Positions 62,274 through 64,000 of a stretch of DNA of 64,000 nucleotides are shown one piece after another. The notes under the pieces are model-generated. The model did not search any database, was not told the origin of the DNA, and saw nothing but the letters and a program-made list of their open reading frames with translations. How positions within the stretch are numbered: the stretch's first letter is position 1; every line of letters starts with the position of its first letter. Where the stretch lies: contig CANMVC010000001.1 in NCBI GenBank assembly GCA_947501325.1, positions 992,001 through 1,056,000 on the forward strand, given 5' to 3'. Both the position numbers and the translations under genes were made by a program. Source of the stretch: an uncultured Sphingomonadaceae bacterium. GTDB lineage: Bacteria > Pseudomonadota > Alphaproteobacteria > Sphingomonadales > Sphingomonadaceae.

Positions 62274-63296
62274 CTATTCTTGTGGTGAGACATCCAAAAT
62301 CATTTTGCCCTGATTACCGCCAGAGAACAGCTTCATGAAGGTATCATAGCTGTTCTCGATGCCTTTTTCGATATCCTCATCATGCTTGATTTTCCCCTCG
62401 GCCAGCCATTGTCCCATTTGCGCAATGCCTTCGGGAAAGCGCGGCGGATAGTCACGGACCAAGAAGCCTTTGATCGTCGCCTGACGCGAGATGAGATACC
62501 ACAGGTTTCGCGTGCCCACGGGCTCCGGGCTGTTATATTCGCTGATCAATCCGCACAGCACCATCCGGCCATATTCGTTGATCGATGCGATACCGGCATC
62601 CATGATTTCGCCACCAACATTTTCCCAGATCAGATCCACGCCGTCGGGCACGGCGGCGGCAATTTCTGCCTCAAGCTGCGCCTGACTCTTGCCGCGATAA
62701 TCAATCGCTGCATCAAAGCCATAATCATCGACAAGTTTCGCACATTTGTCTGCGCCGCCAGCAATACCGACCACCCGGCAGCCCTTGATCTTGCCGATCT
62801 GTCCAACCAGCGAGCCAACCGCACCCGCCGCGCCGGTGACGAGCAACGTCTCGCCCTCTTTGGGTTTGCCGTCATCGATCATGCCGAAATAGGCGGTCAT
62901 GCCGACAGCGCCCAATACGGAGAGGAAATTGGTCGGTGATGGGACCAGAGATGCGTCGACAGGGGCGGTAAAGCCGCCAGCCTGACAAACTGAATATTCC
63001 TCCATTGCGGCCAAGCCAACAACCCATTGACCTTCGGGAAAATCGGGATTTTTTGAGGCATGGACCCGGCCCACAGCACTGGCCGTCACCGCCGCGCCCA
63101 AGGCGATGGGCGGCATATAGCTTTCCGCATCACTCATCCATCCGCGCTGGGCTGGATCGAGAGAAATATAGTGATTGCGGACGAGAAACGACCCATCTTC
63201 CAGTTCCGGCAGGTCTTCTTCCACCAGTGCGAAATCGCTCGGCTTGGGTTCGCCATCAGGGCGACTTACGAGCGTGAATTTGCGGTTCTTGGTCAT
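62274..63296 (-). CDS. NADP-dependent MDR oxidoreductase (prostaglandin-reductase/CurA-like)
   Basis: A 340-residue zinc-independent medium-chain reductase. The N-terminus NHYISLDPAQRGWMSD and nucleotide motif VTGAAGAVGSLVGQIGKIKG are typical, with DYRGKSQ and ENVGGEIMD. Such enzymes reduce alpha,beta-unsaturated carbonyls. The gene heads a small operon with the epoxide-hydrolase-like gene, within a putative catabolic island. Confidence 0.92.
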   Translation of the reverse strand: MTKNRKFTLVSRPDGEPKPSDFALVEEDLPELEDGSFLVRNHYISLDPAQRGWMSDAESYMPPIALGAAVTASAVGRVHASKNPDFPEGQWVVGLAAMEEYSVCQAGGFTAPVDASLVPSPTNFLSVLGAVGMTAYFGMIDDGKPKEGETLLVTGAAGAVGSLVGQIGKIKGCRVVGIAGGADKCAKLVDDYGFDAAIDYRGKSQAQLEAEIAAAVPDGVDLIWENVGGEIMDAGIASINEYGRMVLCGLISEYNSPEPVGTRNLWYLISRQATIKGFLVRDYPPRFPEGIAQMGQWLAEGKIKHDEDIEKGIENSYDTFMKLFSGGNQGKMILDVSPQE

Positions 63297-63336
63297 TGGT
63301 TTCTATATCCCATTACTGCTTTTATTTTCAAAATCG

Positions 63337-63400
63337 CGCTCACCCTGAGCCTGTCGAAGGGTCCTATCAGCAACAGGCTTCGACAAACTCAGCATGAGCG
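63337..63400. repeat. REP-type element, two inverted arms (copy 4 of 4)
   Basis: CACCCTGAGCCTGTCGAAGG and a diverged inverted arm (GGCTTCGACAAACTCAGC) lie between the MDR reductase start and the acyl-CoA dehydrogenase stop. It shares the core of the other copies. Confidence 0.8.
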
Positions 63401-63407
63401 CATTGGT

Positions 63408-63998
63408 CTAATGTCCCTGCGCATGGGATTTCTTGATCTTCTTGGCGAGTGACCATTTGTGCACTTCGGTCGGTCCGTCATAAACACGAAAGGCGCGCAC
63501 TTCACGGAAGACCTGCTCCACCACTGTGTCTCGGCTAAGGCCAGTGCCGCCCATGACTTGCACGCATTTATCGGCAATGCGGAACAAGGCTTCGGACACT
63601 GCGACTTTCGCCATCGAGCTTTCGGTCGTGCCAATATCGCCGGTATCAAGAACCTTCGCGCACCAGTCAATCATCAGCTCCGCCTGCTTCAGATCAATCT
63701 GGTTTTCCGCCAGCATGAATCCGACGCCTTCATGATCCACCAGCGGCTTGCCAAAAGCCATCCGCTTGCAGGCATAGTCGGTTGCAATTTCCTGCGCCCG
63801 ATCGCAACATCCAAGCCAGCGCATGCAGTGGGTCAGCCGCGCTGGTGCCAGGCGAACCTGCGCATATTTGAAGCCTTCACCGCTTTCACCCAGCATCTGG
63901 TCAGCGGGCACGCGCAAGTTGTCGATATTCACCACCGAATGGCTGCCGGGCATGGAGCTGTCGATGGTATCGAGAACCCGTTCGATCGTAATCGCCGG
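63408..63998 (-). CDS. Acyl-CoA dehydrogenase, C-terminal part (5' end outside window)
   Basis: The frame is open to the right edge; 196 residues are visible. The C-terminal helical domain of the family is clear: GEGFKYAQVRLAPARLTHCMRWLG, ACKRMAFGKPL, and QVMGGTGLSRDTVVEQVFREVRAFRVYDGPTEVHK. It should remove two hydrogens alpha-beta to an acyl-CoA using FAD. The catalytic base position cannot be judged with confidence from this part. Neighbours point to degradation of a lipid-like substrate. Confidence 0.92.
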   Translation of the reverse strand, partial: PAITIERVLDTIDSSMPGSHSVVNIDNLRVPADQMLGESGEGFKYAQVRLAPARLTHCMRWLGCCDRAQEIATDYACKRMAFGKPLVDHEGVGFMLAENQIDLKQAELMIDWCAKVLDTGDIGTTESSMAKVAVSEALFRIADKCVQVMGGTGLSRDTVVEQVFREVRAFRVYDGPTEVHKWSLAKKIKKSHAQGH

Positions 63999-64000
63999 AT

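Noticed and set aside
1-64000. CRISPR arrays, tRNA or rRNA genes, integrases and transposases
   Set aside because: None were found by eye; no regularly spaced repeats, cloverleaf sequences or transposase motifs stood out. A tRNAscan or IS search was not possible.

Overview
The window looks like chromosomal DNA of a marine-type alphaproteobacterium of the Sphingomonadales (Parasphingorhabdus, Sphingorhabdus or Sphingopyxis-like). This rests on a complete Entner-Doudoroff operon under a LacI regulator, a SciP (DUF1153) homologue, exosortase-A-type glycan genes, three TonB-dependent receptors, and a short REP element built on the core CTGAGCCTGTCGAAG. The genus is inference. No rRNA, tRNA, CRISPR array, transposase or prophage was recognised.

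Layout. 0-6.5 kb: the end of an MscS-type channel, a thiolase, an ABM-domain protein, a diguanylate cyclase, and a two-gene DNA-repair-type unit (radical SAM protein plus a DUF4130-UdgX-like fusion). 6.6-8 kb: an S24/LexA-like regulator facing two small genes across three phased TAGGAA-type sites. 8-12 kb: a membrane-anchored Pro/Ala-rich protein, an exosortase-associated glycosyltransferase, an unlisted 51-codon gene, and an O-glycosylation ligase. 12-16.7 kb: a dipeptide epimerase, an HTH protein, a LysR regulator facing a tandem-DUF1330 lipoprotein, and an exported hypothetical protein. 16.9-21.2 kb: a Fur-box-preceded siderophore operon (receptor, small membrane protein, PepSY reductase-like protein). 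21.3-25.5 kb: an NRDE protein, indoleamine 2,3-dioxygenase with a facing Lrp regulator, sciP, and a serine hydrolase.

25.6-33.6 kb is the most interesting part. A CRP/FNR regulator and a coiled-coil outer-membrane barrel (FapF-like) lie near a four-gene operon. That operon encodes a periplasmic C39 peptidase with an intact Cys-His-Asp triad and three small Sec-exported proteins. Two of these carry a double-glycine leader motif (E/D-L-x-x-L-R-G-G) after their signal peptide, and the third is Asn-rich. I read this as a Fap-like functional-amyloid or adhesin secretion system in which a periplasmic C39 protease trims exported cargo at GG. Two closely related GerE-type regulators in opposite orientation and a winged-helix/hydrolase fusion lie in the same block.

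33.9-41.3 kb: a type Va autotransporter and a FecI-FecR-receptor signalling set. 41.4-51 kb: a lipoprotein behind a terminator-like hairpin, an aldose epimerase, and the operon zwf-pgl-edd-glk-eda with its sugar porter and LacI regulator, tied together by three GACAACGTTGTC-type operators. 51-57 kb: an HD-GYP phosphodiesterase, a TVP38-pyridine nucleotide-disulfide oxidoreductase fusion, a CDP-alcohol phosphatidyltransferase and a CNT nucleoside transporter. 57-64 kb: two SDRs, a TonB receptor, a limonene-epoxide-hydrolase-like enzyme, an MDR reductase and an acyl-CoA dehydrogenase cut by the right edge. These look like a catabolic island for a terpenoid, steroid or other lipid-like substrate that the sequence alone does not identify.
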